Shown here one piece after another: positions 43,827-54,289 of a DNA stretch of 64,000 nucleotides; the stretch's first letter is position 1, and each line of letters starts with the position of its first letter. Position numbers and translations under genes: made by a program. The stretch is taken from NCBI GenBank assembly GCA_947467345.1, contig CANIHD010000009.1, positions 48,816 through 112,815 of the forward strand, written 5' to 3'. The notes under the pieces were generated by a model that made no database searches, had not been told where the DNA came from, and worked only from the letters and a program-made list of their open reading frames with translations. The DNA comes from Alphaproteobacteria bacterium. Lineage in GTDB: Bacteria; Pseudomonadota; Alphaproteobacteria; Micropepsales; Micropepsaceae.

Positions 43827-45260
43827 TCACTGGTTGGCGTAGATTTTGATGAGATCGTAAAGGAACGCCCGCGATTCATAGAGCACTTGCGCCGGAATGC
43901 GCTCATTGAGCGCGTGGGTGCCGTCGCCATCGAAAGATCGGAACTGGCCACTAATGCCATAGGTCGGAATGCCGGCGGGTGTCAGAAAGCGGGAATCATC
44001 CGCGCCGGGAACGAGCGCCGGAACGACGGGCACGCCGGGCCACATCTTCGCGGCGACGCGTTGGATGGGCTCCATGATCTCGCGCGTCAGCGGCGGTGCC
44101 GCCGTGCTTTTGGCGATCTCGCCCACCGGCGTCAGTTTCACATCCGGATTGGCGAAAACGTGCTCCAATGTTTTCTGCACATCTTCCACCGCCGTTCCCG
44201 GCTTGATGCGGCAATTCACATTGGCGGTGACGCGCTGCGGCAACGCGTTGGGCGCGTGCCCGCCTTCAATCAGTGTGGTGGTGCAGGTGGTGCTGAGCAC
44301 CGGGCCGTATTGGCGGTCGTCCAAAATGCGTTTGACGGCGGCTGGATCGGCCGGTGTTTTCACCACCGCGAGAAGATCTTGCGCCAATTGGCCACCTTCC
44401 GCGTCGGCGGCGGCCGAAAAATAACGCCGTACCGGCTCGTCGATTTCGGCCGGGAATTCATAGGCGTTGAGGCGGCCCAAAGCTTCGGCCATCGTGTAAA
44501 TGATATTGCCGTCCTGCGGACGTGAGGCGCGTCCACCGGCACTGGTGATCTCCACCTTGAAGTTTTGCGCCACTTTCTGACCGGCCTGGATGCTGTACAT
44601 CACGCGCTTGCCGGCGCGGTCCATGCGGCCATTTCCGTTTTCATTGATGCCGAACTCCGCATCGATAAGATTGCGGTGATTGTCGACGAGATATTTCACG
44701 CCGTTGAACACCGCCGAGGTTTCTTCGCCGCAGGTGGCTCCAAGAATCAAATCGCGTTTGTGCTGGAAGCCTTCCTTCTTGAAGCGGATCAGCGTGTCCG
44801 CAAGGACCGAGACCATAGCTTTGTCATCGGCAGACCCTCGTGCGTAAAAGACGCCATTCTCTTCGATCAGCTTGAACGGGTCGCTCTGCCAATCGGCGGG
44901 ATTGGCTTCCACTACGTCGGTGTGGCCGACAAGAAGGATCGCCTTGGAATTTGGATCGCTGCCGCGCAGCCTCGCCACCAGGTTTCCGTATTTTGGCAGA
45001 TTGGGCGGCACGATGACATGCAGATCGGCTTCAGGGATTCCGGCCGCCTTCAGTCGCTCGCGCAGCGCATAGCTCGCTTTGGTGCAATCGCCGGCCGATA
45101 ACGTCGTGTTGATCTCGACCAGCTCCTTGTAGAGCGCGCGGAAGGCGACGAGGTCGGGAGGCATTGGCCCGGCATCCGGCGCCGCCGCGAAAGCCTGTTC
45201 AAACCTAGCGGGCGTGGCCAGCAAGGCCGCCGCTAGGGCGAGCGCGTTGCGAAACTTGGC
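43827..45260 (-). CDS. Exported M20 family metallopeptidase
   Basis: The 477-aa protein has a signal peptide (1-26 or so) and the M20/M28 fold with metal ligands in order: His in LLVGHTDVV (about 97), Asp in YARGSADDKAM (about 130), the Glu pair in ATCGEETSAV (about 164), the Glu in FGINENGNG (about 194) and a late His in GDGTHALNERIP (about 452). A lid/dimer domain is inserted at about 215-340. Such enzymes cut dipeptides or deacylate amino acids. Position between liv genes suggests it frees amino acids in the periplasm for the Liv system (inference). The ATG at 45260 is set by the signal peptide. Confidence 0.88.
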   Translation of the reverse strand, partial: AKFRNALALAAALLATPARFEQAFAAAPDAGPMPPDLVAFRALYKELVEINTTLSAGDCTKASYALRERLKAAGIPEADLHVIVPPNLPKYGNLVARLRGSDPNSKAILLVGHTDVVEANPADWQSDPFKLIEENGVFYARGSADDKAMVSVLADTLIRFKKEGFQHKRDLILGATCGEETSAVFNGVKYLVDNHRNLIDAEFGINENGNGRMDRAGKRVMYSIQAGQKVAQNFKVEITSAGGRASRPQDGNIIYTMAEALGRLNAYEFPAEIDEPVRRYFSAAADAEGGQLAQDLLAVVKTPADPAAVKRILDDRQYGPVLSTTCTTTLIEGGHAPNALPQRVTANVNCRIKPGTAVEDVQKTLEHVFANPDVKLTPVGEIAKSTAAPPLTREIMEPIQRVAAKMWPGVPVVPALVPGADDSRFLTPAGIPTYGISGQFRSFDGDGTHALNERIPAQVLYESRAFLYDLIKIYANQ

Positions 45261-45365
45261 CATGAAACCTCCGAGATGAAGCTGCAATCCGAATAGCATA
45301 GCAGGCGTTGCGCGGGTCCAGGGAAGCGATATGCTGCGCCTGCGAACAATTGATTTGAGAGCGCC

Positions 45366-46499
45366 ATGACCCCCAAAGCGATCCTTCTGGCTGCCGTTTT
45401 ATCTTTGGCTGTTGCCGCATGCGGCCAGAATCAGCAGGCGGGCGAGGCGCCGCCGGCGGAGCAGGGTCCCATCGTGATCGGCGCCGCGGGCCCCATGACC
45501 GGCGCCGAGGCGGCGTTCGGCGAGCAGTTCAAGCGCGGCGCGGAGAAGGCGGTGGCCGACATCAATGCGGCAGGCGGTGTGCTCGGGCGTCAGCTCAAGC
45601 TCGAGATCGGCGATGATGTTTGCGATCCCAAACAGGCGGTCAGCGTCGCCAACGACATGGTGGCCAAAGGGGCCGTGTTCGTGGCCGGGCATTATTGTTC
45701 GGGTTCGTCCATTCCGGCGTCGGACGTCTATGCCGAATCCGGCGTGGTGCAGATTTCGCCGGCCTCCACCAACCCGCAGCTGACCGAGCGCGGGCTCACC
45801 AATGTGTTCCGCGTGTGCGGGCGCGACGACGCGCAAGGCCCGACGGCGGCCGCTTACATCGCGGAGAAATTTCCCGGCAAGATTGTCGCCATCGTCGACG
45901 ACAAATCGACCTACGGCAAAGGCCTGGCCGATCAATTCCGCACCGCTCTGGCGGAAAAAGGCATGAAAGCGGTGGTCAATGAATCCATCACCGCTGGAGA
46001 ACGCGATTACAGCCCGGTGGTTTCGCGCATCAAACAGGCGCGCGCCGATATCGTCTATTTCGGGGGCTACAAGACGGAGGCCGGGCTGATCGTGCGCCAG
46101 ATGCGCGAGCAGAATGTGAACGCCATTCTGGTGGGCGGCGATGCTCTGGTTACGGACGAATATTGGGCGATCACCGGCGCGGCCGGACAAGGGACGCTGA
46201 TGACGTTCGGTCCGGACCCGCGCTTGATTGCGGCCAACGCCGATCTGGTGAAATCTTTCCGCGACGCCAGCTATGAGCCGGAAGCTTACACGCTTTACAC
46301 TTATGCGGCGGTTCAAGCGTGGGCGCAGGCAGCGACGAAAGCGGGAACAACCGATGCTGCAGCAGTTTCAGCAGCGCTGAAGGCCAACCAGTTCAACACC
46401 GTTCTTGGCGATCTCGGATTCACGCCGAAGGGCGACGTCGCAGCGCCGGGCTATGTGTTCTATGTCTGGAACGATGGCAAATACACCTACGCGCAATAA
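45366..46499 (+). CDS. livK: Branched-chain amino acid binding lipoprotein LivK
   Basis: The 377-aa protein has a lipoprotein-like signal (LAVAAC, Cys at about 19) followed by a Leu/Ile/Val-binding type 1 periplasmic fold: PIVIGAAGPMTGAEAAFGEQ (about 36), a loop with paired Cys (DDVCDP near 85), AGHYCSGSSIPASDVYAE (about 105) and VDDKSTYGKGLADQF (about 180). It supplies the LivHM channel; the gene is separated from livHMGF by the DUF6152 and M20 genes. Lipid anchoring is unusual for Gram-negative LivK but common in alphaproteobacterial sets. It could bind other amino acids or amides. Confidence 0.9.
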   Translation: MTPKAILLAAVLSLAVAACGQNQQAGEAPPAEQGPIVIGAAGPMTGAEAAFGEQFKRGAEKAVADINAAGGVLGRQLKLEIGDDVCDPKQAVSVANDMVAKGAVFVAGHYCSGSSIPASDVYAESGVVQISPASTNPQLTERGLTNVFRVCGRDDAQGPTAAAYIAEKFPGKIVAIVDDKSTYGKGLADQFRTALAEKGMKAVVNESITAGERDYSPVVSRIKQARADIVYFGGYKTEAGLIVRQMREQNVNAILVGGDALVTDEYWAITGAAGQGTLMTFGPDPRLIAANADLVKSFRDASYEPEAYTLYTYAAVQAWAQAATKAGTTDAAAVSAALKANQFNTVLGDLGFTPKGDVAAPGYVFYVWNDGKYTYAQ

Positions 46500-46856
46500 T
46501 CAAAGCGCGATCGCGATCACGCCGAGATAGAACAATTGGTGCAGGAATTGCTCGACGCCGGACACCGTCCGCTGCGGGATACTGACCGAAGTTAGAATCT
46601 CGCGGGCCCAGGCAAGCAAATAAACGACCACGAACTCGGCTACGAAAATCCCGACGACCGAATAGATCGAACTTGCCACCAGCAGAATGGCGGGCAGAGA
46701 GCCTGTTGCGTGCAGAAGGGCCCATGTCGCCCATCCGCGCCGCAGCACGCCCGAGCCGGCGCGCAGGCGATAATTTGGCTCTATCACTGCATCCAGAATA
46801 AAATGCTTGACCTGAAAGACCACCAGCGCCCACAGGACCAGGCCGGCGAAGTTCAT
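46500..46856 (-). CDS. Small membrane protein, DUF3307-like
   Basis: The 118-aa protein has three to four membrane segments. FQVKHFILDAVIEPNYRL near residue 14 and LLHATGSLPAILLV near 48 resemble DUF3307 proteins. No function is known. Its stop abuts the livK stop (convergent), and its start faces the enoyl-CoA hydratase gene. Translation start at ATG 46856 directly before the first helix is convincing. Confidence 0.65.
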   Translation of the reverse strand: MNFAGLVLWALVVFQVKHFILDAVIEPNYRLRAGSGVLRRGWATWALLHATGSLPAILLVASSIYSVVGIFVAEFVVVYLLAWAREILTSVSIPQRTVSGVEQFLHQLFYLGVIAIAL

Positions 46857-46932
46857 GTGTTTGCCTTTACGAGAATGACGAGGGTGTGCTGCAACACTGT
46901 CTCAAACCTTGCCCAAAGAACAGAGACTTAAG

Positions 46933-47709
46933 ATGCGATACGAGACGCTCACCGTGACCACGCCCGCCGAACATATTCGGCTGATCACGCTCAACCGCGT
47001 GGAAGCGGCGAACGCCTTCAACACGAAAATGTCGGCGGAGATCGCTGATGCAATTGGCGCTGAAACCGAGGCGCGCTGCATCGTTTTGACCGGCGCAGGG
47101 ACACGCGCCTTTTGCGCCGGCGCCGATTTGAAAGAGCGGAACGGCATGACGGACGACGCCTGGAACGCTCAGCATCTCGTGTTCGAACGCATGTTCGCAG
47201 CGCTGATGGAGTGCCCCGTCCCGTTGATAGCTGCCGTGAACGGCGCGGCCTTCGGCGGTGGGTGCGAGATCGTGCTCTGCTGCGACTTTGTCTATGCAGC
47301 GCGCGGGGCGCGCTTCGCGCTGACGGAAACGTCGCTTGGCATCATCCCGGGCGGTTGCTCCACCCAGAATCTGCCGCGCGCTGTCGGCATGCCGCGGGCA
47401 AAAGAAATCATTCTGTCGGCGGCGCCATTTTCCGCCGAAGAGGCGTGTGAATGGGGCCTGGCCAATCGTGTTTGCGAGCCTGGAAATCTCATGGCACAGG
47501 TTCTGGCAACAGCCGGAAAAATCGCCGGTAACGGGCCGCTTGCGCTGCGTGCTGCGAAGACAGCGCTGAAGGCCGCTATCGGTCCGGATTTACATGCGGC
47601 CTACGCCACCGAGATCGAAGCCTATAATTCGGTTATTCCGACGGCGGACCGGCGCGAAGGCGTGCGGGCTTACAACGAAAAGCGGCGCCCGAATTTCACC
47701 GGAGCGTGA
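46933..47709 (+). CDS. Enoyl-CoA hydratase/isomerase family protein
   Basis: The 258-aa protein has the crotonase fold: the oxyanion-hole segment RAFCAGADLKERNGM (about 60) and GAAFGGGCEIVLCCDFVYAA (about 100), then the active-site Glu in ALTETSLGIIPGGCSTQNLPR (about 125). The second catalytic Glu of classical hydratases is replaced by Gly-Gly-Cys, as in AUH-like methylglutaconyl-CoA hydratases. Use of branched-chain acyl-CoAs would agree with the neighbouring liv and prp genes (inference). The ATG at 46933 is preferred to in-frame ATG 46909. Confidence 0.87.
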   Translation: MRYETLTVTTPAEHIRLITLNRVEAANAFNTKMSAEIADAIGAETEARCIVLTGAGTRAFCAGADLKERNGMTDDAWNAQHLVFERMFAALMECPVPLIAAVNGAAFGGGCEIVLCCDFVYAARGARFALTETSLGIIPGGCSTQNLPRAVGMPRAKEIILSAAPFSAEEACEWGLANRVCEPGNLMAQVLATAGKIAGNGPLALRAAKTALKAAIGPDLHAAYATEIEAYNSVIPTADRREGVRAYNEKRRPNFTGA

Positions 47710-47745
47710 GGCTCAGACTGAACTGTGATTCTAGGTCGAACTAGG

Positions 47746-47888
47746 GCCCCCTCCGTTCGTCTATGACGAACACCTCCCCCGTGAAATACGGAGGAGGAAA
47801 GTAGGACAAAGTCGCGACAACGCAGTTTCTTTCCTCCCCCGCTTGCGGGGGAGGTGCCGAGCGTGTTTACGCGAGGCAGAGGGGGGCG
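47746..47888. repeat. Composite palindromic repeat, copy C
   Basis: Module 1 (47746-47801: TTCGT/ACGAA hairpin 47756-47770 and CCTCCCCCGT/ACGGAGGAGG 47773-47797) and module 2 (47827-47888: CCTCCCCCGC/GCGGGGGAGG 47833-47854 and GCGT/ACGC 47861-47872) in the same order as copy A, only about 30 nt apart. It lies between the convergent enoyl-CoA hydratase and prpB genes. Confidence 0.85.
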
Positions 47889-47897
47889 ACCGACGAT

Positions 47898-48812
47898 TTA
47901 TTTCTTGCTTGATTCCGGCACGACACTGGCAACGATGGACGCATCGAGCGCTTCGTATTCGGAATAGCCGATCAATTCGTAAAGCTCTTTGCGCGTCTGC
48001 ATGCGGTCGAGCATGTTGTGCGTGCCGCCGTCGCGTTGAATCGCGGCATAAAGCTCAGCTTGTCCTTTCGCGGCCACGCGGAATGCACCCGCCGGCCAGA
48101 TCACCATCTTGTAGCCCATCGCCTGGAACTCGTCGGCGGTGAAAGGAGGTGTCCTTCCGAACTCGGTCATGTTGGCGAGAAGCGGTGCCCGCACACGGTC
48201 GGCGAATTCGCGAAACATGTCGGCGCTCGTTAGTGCTTCGGGAAAAATCGCGTCCGCACCGGCGGCGAGATAAAGCTTCGCGCGCGCCACCGCGCCGTCC
48301 ATGCCTTCGCTGGCAGCGGCATCGGTGCGCGCGATGATGACGAGATGGCGGCGCGCGCGTACCGCAGCGGCCACCTTGGCCGCCATATCGCGCGGCTCGG
48401 CAAGTTTCTTGTCATTCAAATGCCCGCATTTCTTGGGCAGCAATTGATCTTCGATATGCACGGCGCCGGCGCCGGCATCTTCGAAGCTGCGCACCATATG
48501 CATGACGTTCAGCGCTTCGCCGTAGCCGGTGTCGCCGTCCACCAGAAGCGGAAGGCCCGCGGCGCGCGCCACCTGACGAATATAGAAACAAGCATCTTCA
48601 ACCGTCAGGATTCCGAGATCGGGAATGCCCATTTGGCCGGTCATGGCGCTGCCGCCGAGATAGAGCGCATCGAAGCCGGCGCGCTTAGCCTGCAGCGCGG
48701 CGAGGCCGTTATGCGCGCCCGGTAATTTCAGAAGCCCCGGGCGATTCAGGAGGGCACGAAAACGCTGTCCTGCGGGCTCGCGCGGAGCGTCGGCGGCTAC
48801 GAGATAGGGCAT
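47898..48812 (-). CDS. prpB: 2-methylisocitrate lyase PrpB
   Basis: The 304-aa protein belongs to the isocitrate lyase/PEP mutase family: GGSAMTGQMGIPDLG (about 53), the Mg-site DGDTGYGEALNV (about 93), the catalytic loop LPKKCGHLNDKKL (about 126, with the KKCGH Cys) and IIARTDAAASEGMDGA (about 165). It cleaves 2-methylisocitrate to pyruvate and succinate, the last step of the 2-methylcitrate cycle for propionyl-CoA. It lies 39 nt after prpD on the same strand, so prpC-prpD-prpB form one operon. Specificity for methylisocitrate follows from the neighbours. Confidence 0.9.
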   Translation of the reverse strand: MPYLVAADAPREPAGQRFRALLNRPGLLKLPGAHNGLAALQAKRAGFDALYLGGSAMTGQMGIPDLGILTVEDACFYIRQVARAAGLPLLVDGDTGYGEALNVMHMVRSFEDAGAGAVHIEDQLLPKKCGHLNDKKLAEPRDMAAKVAAAVRARRHLVIIARTDAAASEGMDGAVARAKLYLAAGADAIFPEALTSADMFREFADRVRAPLLANMTEFGRTPPFTADEFQAMGYKMVIWPAGAFRVAAKGQAELYAAIQRDGGTHNMLDRMQTRKELYELIGYSEYEALDASIVASVVPESSKK

Positions 48813-48851
48813 GACAACCTCCAGGCGCGCTGTCCCGCAACGAAATTCAGG

Positions 48852-50294
48852 TCACGAGACCGCGTATAAATCCACATAATCAGGCACAGACATGCGCTCC
48901 AGGCGCTGCTGGTCCAGCGACACAGCCAGAATTTCCTTTTGCTGGTCGGCGCCAAAACGCCGCGCCAGATTGGTGCGGAATTTGGCTTCCAACAACGGGA
49001 TTCCGTCCGCGCGGCGGCGCCGGTGACCGATGGGATACTCGACGACAATTTCGGGTAGTGAAGTGCCGTCTTTGAATCGCACGGCGAGCGCATTGGCGAT
49101 CGAGCGCTTTTCGGCGTCGTGATAGTCGCGGGTAAATTGTTTGTCTTCGGTGCAGGTGATCTTGGCGCGCAGCGCGTCGATGCGCGGATCATGCGCAACT
49201 GAATCCTCGTAGTCCGACGCGGTCAAGCGCCCAAAGATCAGCGGCACAGCGATCATATATTGGATGCAATGGTCGCGGTCGGCCGGATTATTGAGCGGGC
49301 CCTGCTTGTCGATGATGCGGATGGCGGCTTCGTGCGTGCGCACTTTGATGGATTCAATATCATCCACCGAACGCCCGCTTGCCTTCATCTGCGCGTGCAA
49401 ACTCATGGCGGCTTCCACCGCGGTTTGGGAATGGAATTCCGCCGGAAAAGAAATCTTGAACAGCACGTTTTCCATCACGTAGGAATCGTAGCCACGCTGA
49501 AATGCAAACTCCCGCCCTTTGAAAAGCACGTCGTAGAAGCCCCATACAGGCGCGGTCAGCACAGACGGATAGCCCATTTCGCCTGCTTGAGTGATCAGCG
49601 CCAAACGAACCGCGCGCGCGGTGGCGTCGCCTGCGGCCCAGCTTTTCCGTGAGCCGGTATTGGGCGCGTGCCGATAGGTGCGCAAAGATTGGCCATCGAC
49701 GAAAGCCTGCGACAGCGCATCGATGATGCCATCGCGCGGCAAGCCCAACATGTCCGCGACCACTGCCGTGCTCGCGACCTTCACGAGGACCACGTGGTCC
49801 AGTCCCACTCTGTTGAAAGAATTTTCCAGCGCGATGACGCCTTGAATCTCATGCGCCTTGATCATGGCGGTCAGCACGTCGCGCATGGTGAGCTTGCGCT
49901 TGCCGCTGCGCGACAGCCAATCGGCGACCATCAGAATGGCGCCGAGATTGTCGGAAGGGTGGCCCCATTCCGCAGCCAGCCATGTGTCGTTGAAATCCAG
50001 CCAGCGCACCATCGTGCCAAGATTGAACGCGGCTTGGACCGGATCCAGCTGATAGGAGGTGCCCGGCACTTTGGCGCCGTTGGGCACGCTCATGCCTGGG
50101 ATGATCGGCCCCAGAAATTTGGTGCAGGCTTTGTATTCCAACGCTTCCAGGCCGCAGCCAAGCGTGTCGATCAGGCAATTGCGCGCAGTCTCGAAGGCCA
50201 CAGCCGATGTGATCTCGTGGCCGCGAACATAGTCAGCGATATCGACCAGAACTCTATCGGGACTGGGGCGGACATTACTTATGGCAGAGCTCAT
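48852..50294 (-). CDS. prpD: 2-methylcitrate dehydratase PrpD
   Basis: The 480-aa protein is of the MmgE/PrpD family: [21 protein letters not shown] near residue 35, [25 protein letters not shown] (about 118-142) and [13 protein letters not shown] (about 283), which contains the active-site region. The C-terminal part ends with [14 protein letters not shown]. It removes water from 2-methylcitrate. The gene begins 3 nt after the prpC stop codon. An acnD-type enzyme is not seen, as expected when PrpD is present. Confidence 0.92.
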   Translation of the reverse strand: MSSAISNVRPSPDRVLVDIADYVRGHEITSAVAFETARNCLIDTLGCGLEALEYKACTKFLGPIIPGMSVPNGAKVPGTSYQLDPVQAAFNLGTMVRWLDFNDTWLAAEWGHPSDNLGAILMVADWLSRSGKRKLTMRDVLTAMIKAHEIQGVIALENSFNRVGLDHVVLVKVASTAVVADMLGLPRDGIIDALSQAFVDGQSLRTYRHAPNTGSRKSWAAGDATARAVRLALITQAGEMGYPSVLTAPVWGFYDVLFKGREFAFQRGYDSYVMENVLFKISFPAEFHSQTAVEAAMSLHAQMKASGRSVDDIESIKVRTHEAAIRIIDKQGPLNNPADRDHCIQYMIAVPLIFGRLTASDYEDSVAHDPRIDALRAKITCTEDKQFTRDYHDAEKRSIANALAVRFKDGTSLPEIVVEYPIGHRRRRADGIPLLEAKFRTNLARRFGADQQKEILAVSLDQQRLERMSVPDYVDLYAVS

Positions 50295-50297
50295 AGG

Positions 50298-51452
50298 TCA
50301 GGGACGTTCCGTCAGTGGCACGAAGGGGCGGTCCTCCGGTCCGACATAGTTGGCGGCGGGGCGAATGATCTTGTTGTCGATACGCTGCTCGATGATATGC
50401 GCACCCCAGCCGGTGTTGCGCGAAATGACGAAGAGCGGCGTGAACATGTTGGTGGGAATGTCCATCATGTTGTAGGCGACCGCGCTGTACCAATCGAGAT
50501 TGGCGAACATGTTCTTGGTCTCGCGCATCAATTTTTCAATGCGTTCGGCGATGGCATATAATTTCAGGGTGCCGCGCGCTTCGGCCAGGTCATGCGCAAC
50601 TTTCTTGATAATTTTGTTGCGTGGATCTTCCACCGTGTAGACAGGATGTCCGAAGCCGATGACGATTTCCTTAGCGGCGATGCGGCGGCGAATATCCGCT
50701 TCGGCTTCGTCGGAATCGGCGTAGCGGCTCTGCACCTCAAAGGCGAATTCATTGGCGCCGCCATGCTTGGGCCCGCGCAGTGCGCCGATAGCGCCGACAA
50801 TGGCGGAATAGAAATCCGATCCGGTGCCTGCAATCACGCGGGCGGCAAAGGTGGACGCAGCAAATTCGTGCTCAGCATAGAGATTGAGCGACACATGCAT
50901 CGCCTTCACCCAATCGGGTGAAGGGGGCGTGCCATGCAGGAGATGCAGGAAATGGGCGCCGACGCTCTCATCGTCGGTTTCGACTTCGATCCGTTTTCCC
51001 GATTGCGCAAAATGATACCAATAGAGGAGGAGCGAGGCCGACACCGCTATCAGGCGATCGGCAATGTCCCGCGCGCCTGAAGTGCTATGATCGTCCTTCT
51101 CGGGAATGGAGCAGCCAAGCGCGGATATTCCGGTGCGCATCACATCCATCGGGTGCGCGGAGGCAGGAATGGTTTCCAGCGCGTTTCTCACCGCCGCCGG
51201 GATGCCGCGATAGGATTTCAGCTTGGCATTATAGGCTTCAAGCTCGGCTGCGTTCGGCAGCGTGCCATGGATCAGAAGATAGGCCGTTTCCTCGAATCGC
51301 GCGCGTGCCGCCAATTCGCGAATGTCGTAGCCGCGATAATGGAGATCATTGCCGCTGCGCCCGACGGTCGACAGCGCGGTGTTTCCGGCCGTGACACCCG
51401 ACAGAGCGACCGACTTCTTCGGTTTGAATTCCGGCGTTAAGGGCTCGTTCAT
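50298..51452 (-). CDS. prpC: 2-methylcitrate synthase PrpC
   Basis: The 384-aa protein is a citrate-synthase family member with PrpC hallmarks: [15 protein letters not shown] and [12 protein letters not shown] at the N-terminus, catalytic His in [13 protein letters not shown] (about 235), [19 protein letters not shown] (about 270-288) and a C-terminal Arg/Asp region. It condenses propionyl-CoA with oxaloacetate. The ATG at 51452 is chosen by the usual family start; the frame stays open further upstream without support. It heads prpCDB. No PrpR regulator gene is beside it. Confidence 0.92.
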   Translation of the reverse strand: MNEPLTPEFKPKKSVALSGVTAGNTALSTVGRSGNDLHYRGYDIRELAARARFEETAYLLIHGTLPNAAELEAYNAKLKSYRGIPAAVRNALETIPASAHPMDVMRTGISALGCSIPEKDDHSTSGARDIADRLIAVSASLLLYWYHFAQSGKRIEVETDDESVGAHFLHLLHGTPPSPDWVKAMHVSLNLYAEHEFAASTFAARVIAGTGSDFYSAIVGAIGALRGPKHGGANEFAFEVQSRYADSDEAEADIRRRIAAKEIVIGFGHPVYTVEDPRNKIIKKVAHDLAEARGTLKLYAIAERIEKLMRETKNMFANLDWYSAVAYNMMDIPTNMFTPLFVISRNTGWGAHIIEQRIDNKIIRPAANYVGPEDRPFVPLTERP

Positions 51453-51652
51453 CGCTGTCCTTGAGATTCGCGAAAGGGGTGCCTTGCTGCGAGGCTGGCG
51501 CGAGAATAGTGCTGCGCACGCCGTTGTCCAGAGCGCATACGGACGATCAAGCTGTTGAAATCGAAGCGATAATAGGTTCGATTGTAACTGCGGTGAGAGG
51601 TGATCTGGACGCGGCAAGGCATTCTTGCGAGTAGGGACGGGCGAGGGGTGCC

Positions 51653-52786
51653 ATGAACGAGTTGGTTTCTGCGGAGATGCCTTTGGCTGTTCCCACTGGT
51701 CAGTGGGGCGGGCTTGAGCTTTCCGTGGTCATTCCGACCTTCAAGGAACGCGGCAACATTGCTCCACTGCTGGAGCGCTTAAACGTCGCGCTTCAAGGCA
51801 TCGCGTGGGAAGCCATTTTCGTCGATGACGATTCCCCCGATGGGACCGCAGAGTTCGTCAAAAGCGTTGCGGCGAAAGATCTGCGTATTCGCTGCTTGCG
51901 CCGCATAACCCGCCGCGGTTTAGCAGGAGCCTGTATCGAAGGCATTTTGTCGTCCGCCGCGCCTTATGTGGCGGTGATGGATGCCGATCTGCAGCACGAC
52001 GAAAATTTGCTGCCGCGCATGTTGCAGAAATTGCGCGGCGGCGATGACCTCGTTGTCGGCAGTCGTTATATCGAAGGTAAGGCAACAGCCGGATTTTCCT
52101 CGGGCCGCGATGCGATTAGCCGGGTTGCGACTTCACTTGCGCAGCGCCTAACGGGCGTCACGCTGACAGATCCGATGAGCGGCTTCTTCATGCTGCGCCG
52201 GGCGATATTCGATCCGTTGGCCGCGGAGCTTTCGCCGCACGGGTTCAAAATTTTGCTCGATATCGTCATCACGGCGCGCGGGCGCTTTCGTCTTAGCGAA
52301 GAACCTTTTGTCTTTGCCGAGCGGCTTACCGGAAAAAGCAAGCTCGATGCGCAGGTTGGTCTCGATTTCCTTGGGCTTCTGGTCTCGAAAGTCAGTGGTG
52401 GCGCCGTGACGCCCCGCTTTCTGTCATTTGCGTTGGTCGGCGCTCTCGGCGTTGTCGTCCATCTCACCGTGCTGCGCCTATGTTTGCTCGCCGATATGGA
52501 CTTCGCGCTCGCGCAGACCGCGGGTACCTTGGTTTCCATGACGGGGAACTTCTTTCTCAACAACCGTCTGACCTATCGCGATAGGCGTCTGACTGGGTGG
52601 CGGGCATTGCGCGGCCTGCTCGAATTCATGGCGTTCAGTTCGGTCGGTGCCATCGCCAATGTCGGCATCGCGTCATGGCTCTACACGTTTGAGCCTGTCT
52701 GGTGGGTGGCAGGTATCGCCGGCGCCGTGATGGGCGCAGTGTGGAATTACTCCATGTCCAATTTGTTCGTGTGGCGCGTTAAGTGA
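51653..52786 (+). CDS. Family 2 glycosyltransferase fused to a GtrA-like domain
   Basis: The 377-aa protein has a dolichol-phosphate-mannose-synthase-like GT2 domain (about 22-245: [43 protein letters not shown]) followed by a four-helix GtrA domain (about 255-377: [28 protein letters not shown]). Such enzymes charge undecaprenyl phosphate with a sugar for later transfer by a GT-C enzyme, here most likely the product of the next gene, whose GTG start overlaps this stop (GTGA). They probably decorate lipids or surface polymers. Confidence 0.9.
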   Translation: MNELVSAEMPLAVPTGQWGGLELSVVIPTFKERGNIAPLLERLNVALQGIAWEAIFVDDDSPDGTAEFVKSVAAKDLRIRCLRRITRRGLAGACIEGILSSAAPYVAVMDADLQHDENLLPRMLQKLRGGDDLVVGSRYIEGKATAGFSSGRDAISRVATSLAQRLTGVTLTDPMSGFFMLRRAIFDPLAAELSPHGFKILLDIVITARGRFRLSEEPFVFAERLTGKSKLDAQVGLDFLGLLVSKVSGGAVTPRFLSFALVGALGVVVHLTVLRLCLLADMDFALAQTAGTLVSMTGNFFLNNRLTYRDRRLTGWRALRGLLEFMAFSSVGAIANVGIASWLYTFEPVWWVAGIAGAVMGAVWNYSMSNLFVWRVK

Positions 52787-54249
52787 TCGGTTCGGAGCCG
52801 CGCTACGATCGCATCGCGATTCTGCTCGGCTTCCTGATCGTACTGCGCACCATCGCCGCTGCCACGCTGCCTTTGGCGTTCGACGAAGCCTATTACTGGC
52901 TGTGGTCACGCCAGCTTGCCGCCGGCTATTACGATCATCCGCCGATGATCGCCTTCGTCATCCGAGCCGGCACGGCCATCTTCGGCGATAGCGTTTTCGG
53001 CGTGCGCGCAGGTGTGCTCCTCCTCTCCGTCGCGGCGACATGGGCGGTGTGGCGCAGCACCGCGATTGTTACGGGGCACGAATCCACCGGCGGTATGGCG
53101 GCTATTCTCTTCAATCTCACGCTCATGGTCAGCGTTCAGGCTCTGGTGGCGACACCGGATGCACCCGCCATGTGCGCGGCCGCATTCTTTATGCTGGCCT
53201 TGGCGAAAGTCTCGCAGACGGGCGAGGGGCGTTGGTGGTTGGCGGCCGGTGTGGCTGCGGGTTTTGCGCTTCTCTCCAAATACACCGCACCGTTTCTGGG
53301 TTTAGGCGCTCTTCTGTGGCTCATCACCTCGCGTAAAGAGCGCCACTGGTTGGCGAGCCCATGGCCTTACGTCGGTGCCGGCATCGCACTGCTGATGTTT
53401 ACGCCCAATCTCTTGTGGAATGCCGACAACGGATGGGCGCCGATACTCCGCCAATTCGGCCGTACCGCGGCCGATGCGCCATTCACACTGCGATTCCTGG
53501 GCGAATTTCTGGGCGCGCAGATTGCACTGGCAACACCCTTCTTGGCGGTGCTGATGGTTGCAGGGGCAGGGCGTGTTCTCGCGTCGCGGAATTTAAGTCA
53601 ATCGCCGCAAGGATTGATTGCGGCATTGGTTGTGCCGGCAACGCTTTATTTCCTGTGGCATTCATTGCGCGGCCGGGTGCAGGGAAATTGGCCCTCTTTT
53701 CTCTATCCCATGCTGGCCGTGGCCGCCGCGCTTGCCTGGACCCCGCAAGGCCACGGTCAGTCGCCGTGGCTTGTCCGCGTGGCGCGGCTTTTGGCGGTAC
53801 CGGTGGCGCTGGTCATGACGCTCTTTGTCTATGTTCAGGCCCTGACAGGCATTGTGCCCATCCCGCGCGATCCCTTGGCGCGGCTCCTGGCCGTCGGTTA
53901 CGCGCCGGTGGCAAGCGAGGTGGAGGCATTGAGGCTGCGCGAAGGTGCGGGCGCGGTACTGACCACGTCTTATGCGCAAACCGGCTGGCTGAGTTTTTAT
54001 TTGCCGGTAAAGAGCCCGGTCATCCAGTTCAACGAGCGCGAGCGCTGGACCGCTTGGGACGCGCCGGATGTCGCGGGTCCGCTGCTTTACGTCACCGAGG
54101 AGTGGCGCGATTTGCACACCGATCTTTCGGCACGATTTGATTCAATTGCGCCGATAGCGCGCATCACACGATCGTGGCATGGACGAATCGTTGAAATCTA
54201 TGTCGTTTATCGCATCTCCGGCGCGCCCGGTCCTCTTTTCGGACACTAG
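52783..54249 (+). CDS. GT39/ArnT-like membrane glycosyltransferase
   Basis: The 488-aa membrane protein has about 11 helices and the GT-C signature region near the N-terminus: DEAYYWLWSRQLAAGYYDHPPMIA (about 35-58), with the Asp-Glu pair as catalytic acid site. A large periplasmic C-terminal part follows (about 370-488). It would transfer a sugar from undecaprenyl phosphate, made by the upstream GT2-GtrA protein, to lipid A, protein or glycan outside the membrane. Start GTG overlaps the preceding stop. Ends with TAG; its 3' end overlaps the decayed GltD-like frame on the other strand. Confidence 0.88.
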   Translation: MIGSEPRYDRIAILLGFLIVLRTIAAATLPLAFDEAYYWLWSRQLAAGYYDHPPMIAFVIRAGTAIFGDSVFGVRAGVLLLSVAATWAVWRSTAIVTGHESTGGMAAILFNLTLMVSVQALVATPDAPAMCAAAFFMLALAKVSQTGEGRWWLAAGVAAGFALLSKYTAPFLGLGALLWLITSRKERHWLASPWPYVGAGIALLMFTPNLLWNADNGWAPILRQFGRTAADAPFTLRFLGEFLGAQIALATPFLAVLMVAGAGRVLASRNLSQSPQGLIAALVVPATLYFLWHSLRGRVQGNWPSFLYPMLAVAAALAWTPQGHGQSPWLVRVARLLAVPVALVMTLFVYVQALTGIVPIPRDPLARLLAVGYAPVASEVEALRLREGAGAVLTTSYAQTGWLSFYLPVKSPVIQFNERERWTAWDAPDVAGPLLYVTEEWRDLHTDLSARFDSIAPIARITRSWHGRIVEIYVVYRISGAPGPLFGH

Positions 54250-54289
54250 CGCGAGTCCCACCTCGCTGATTTACATTGCGGTGCATGGA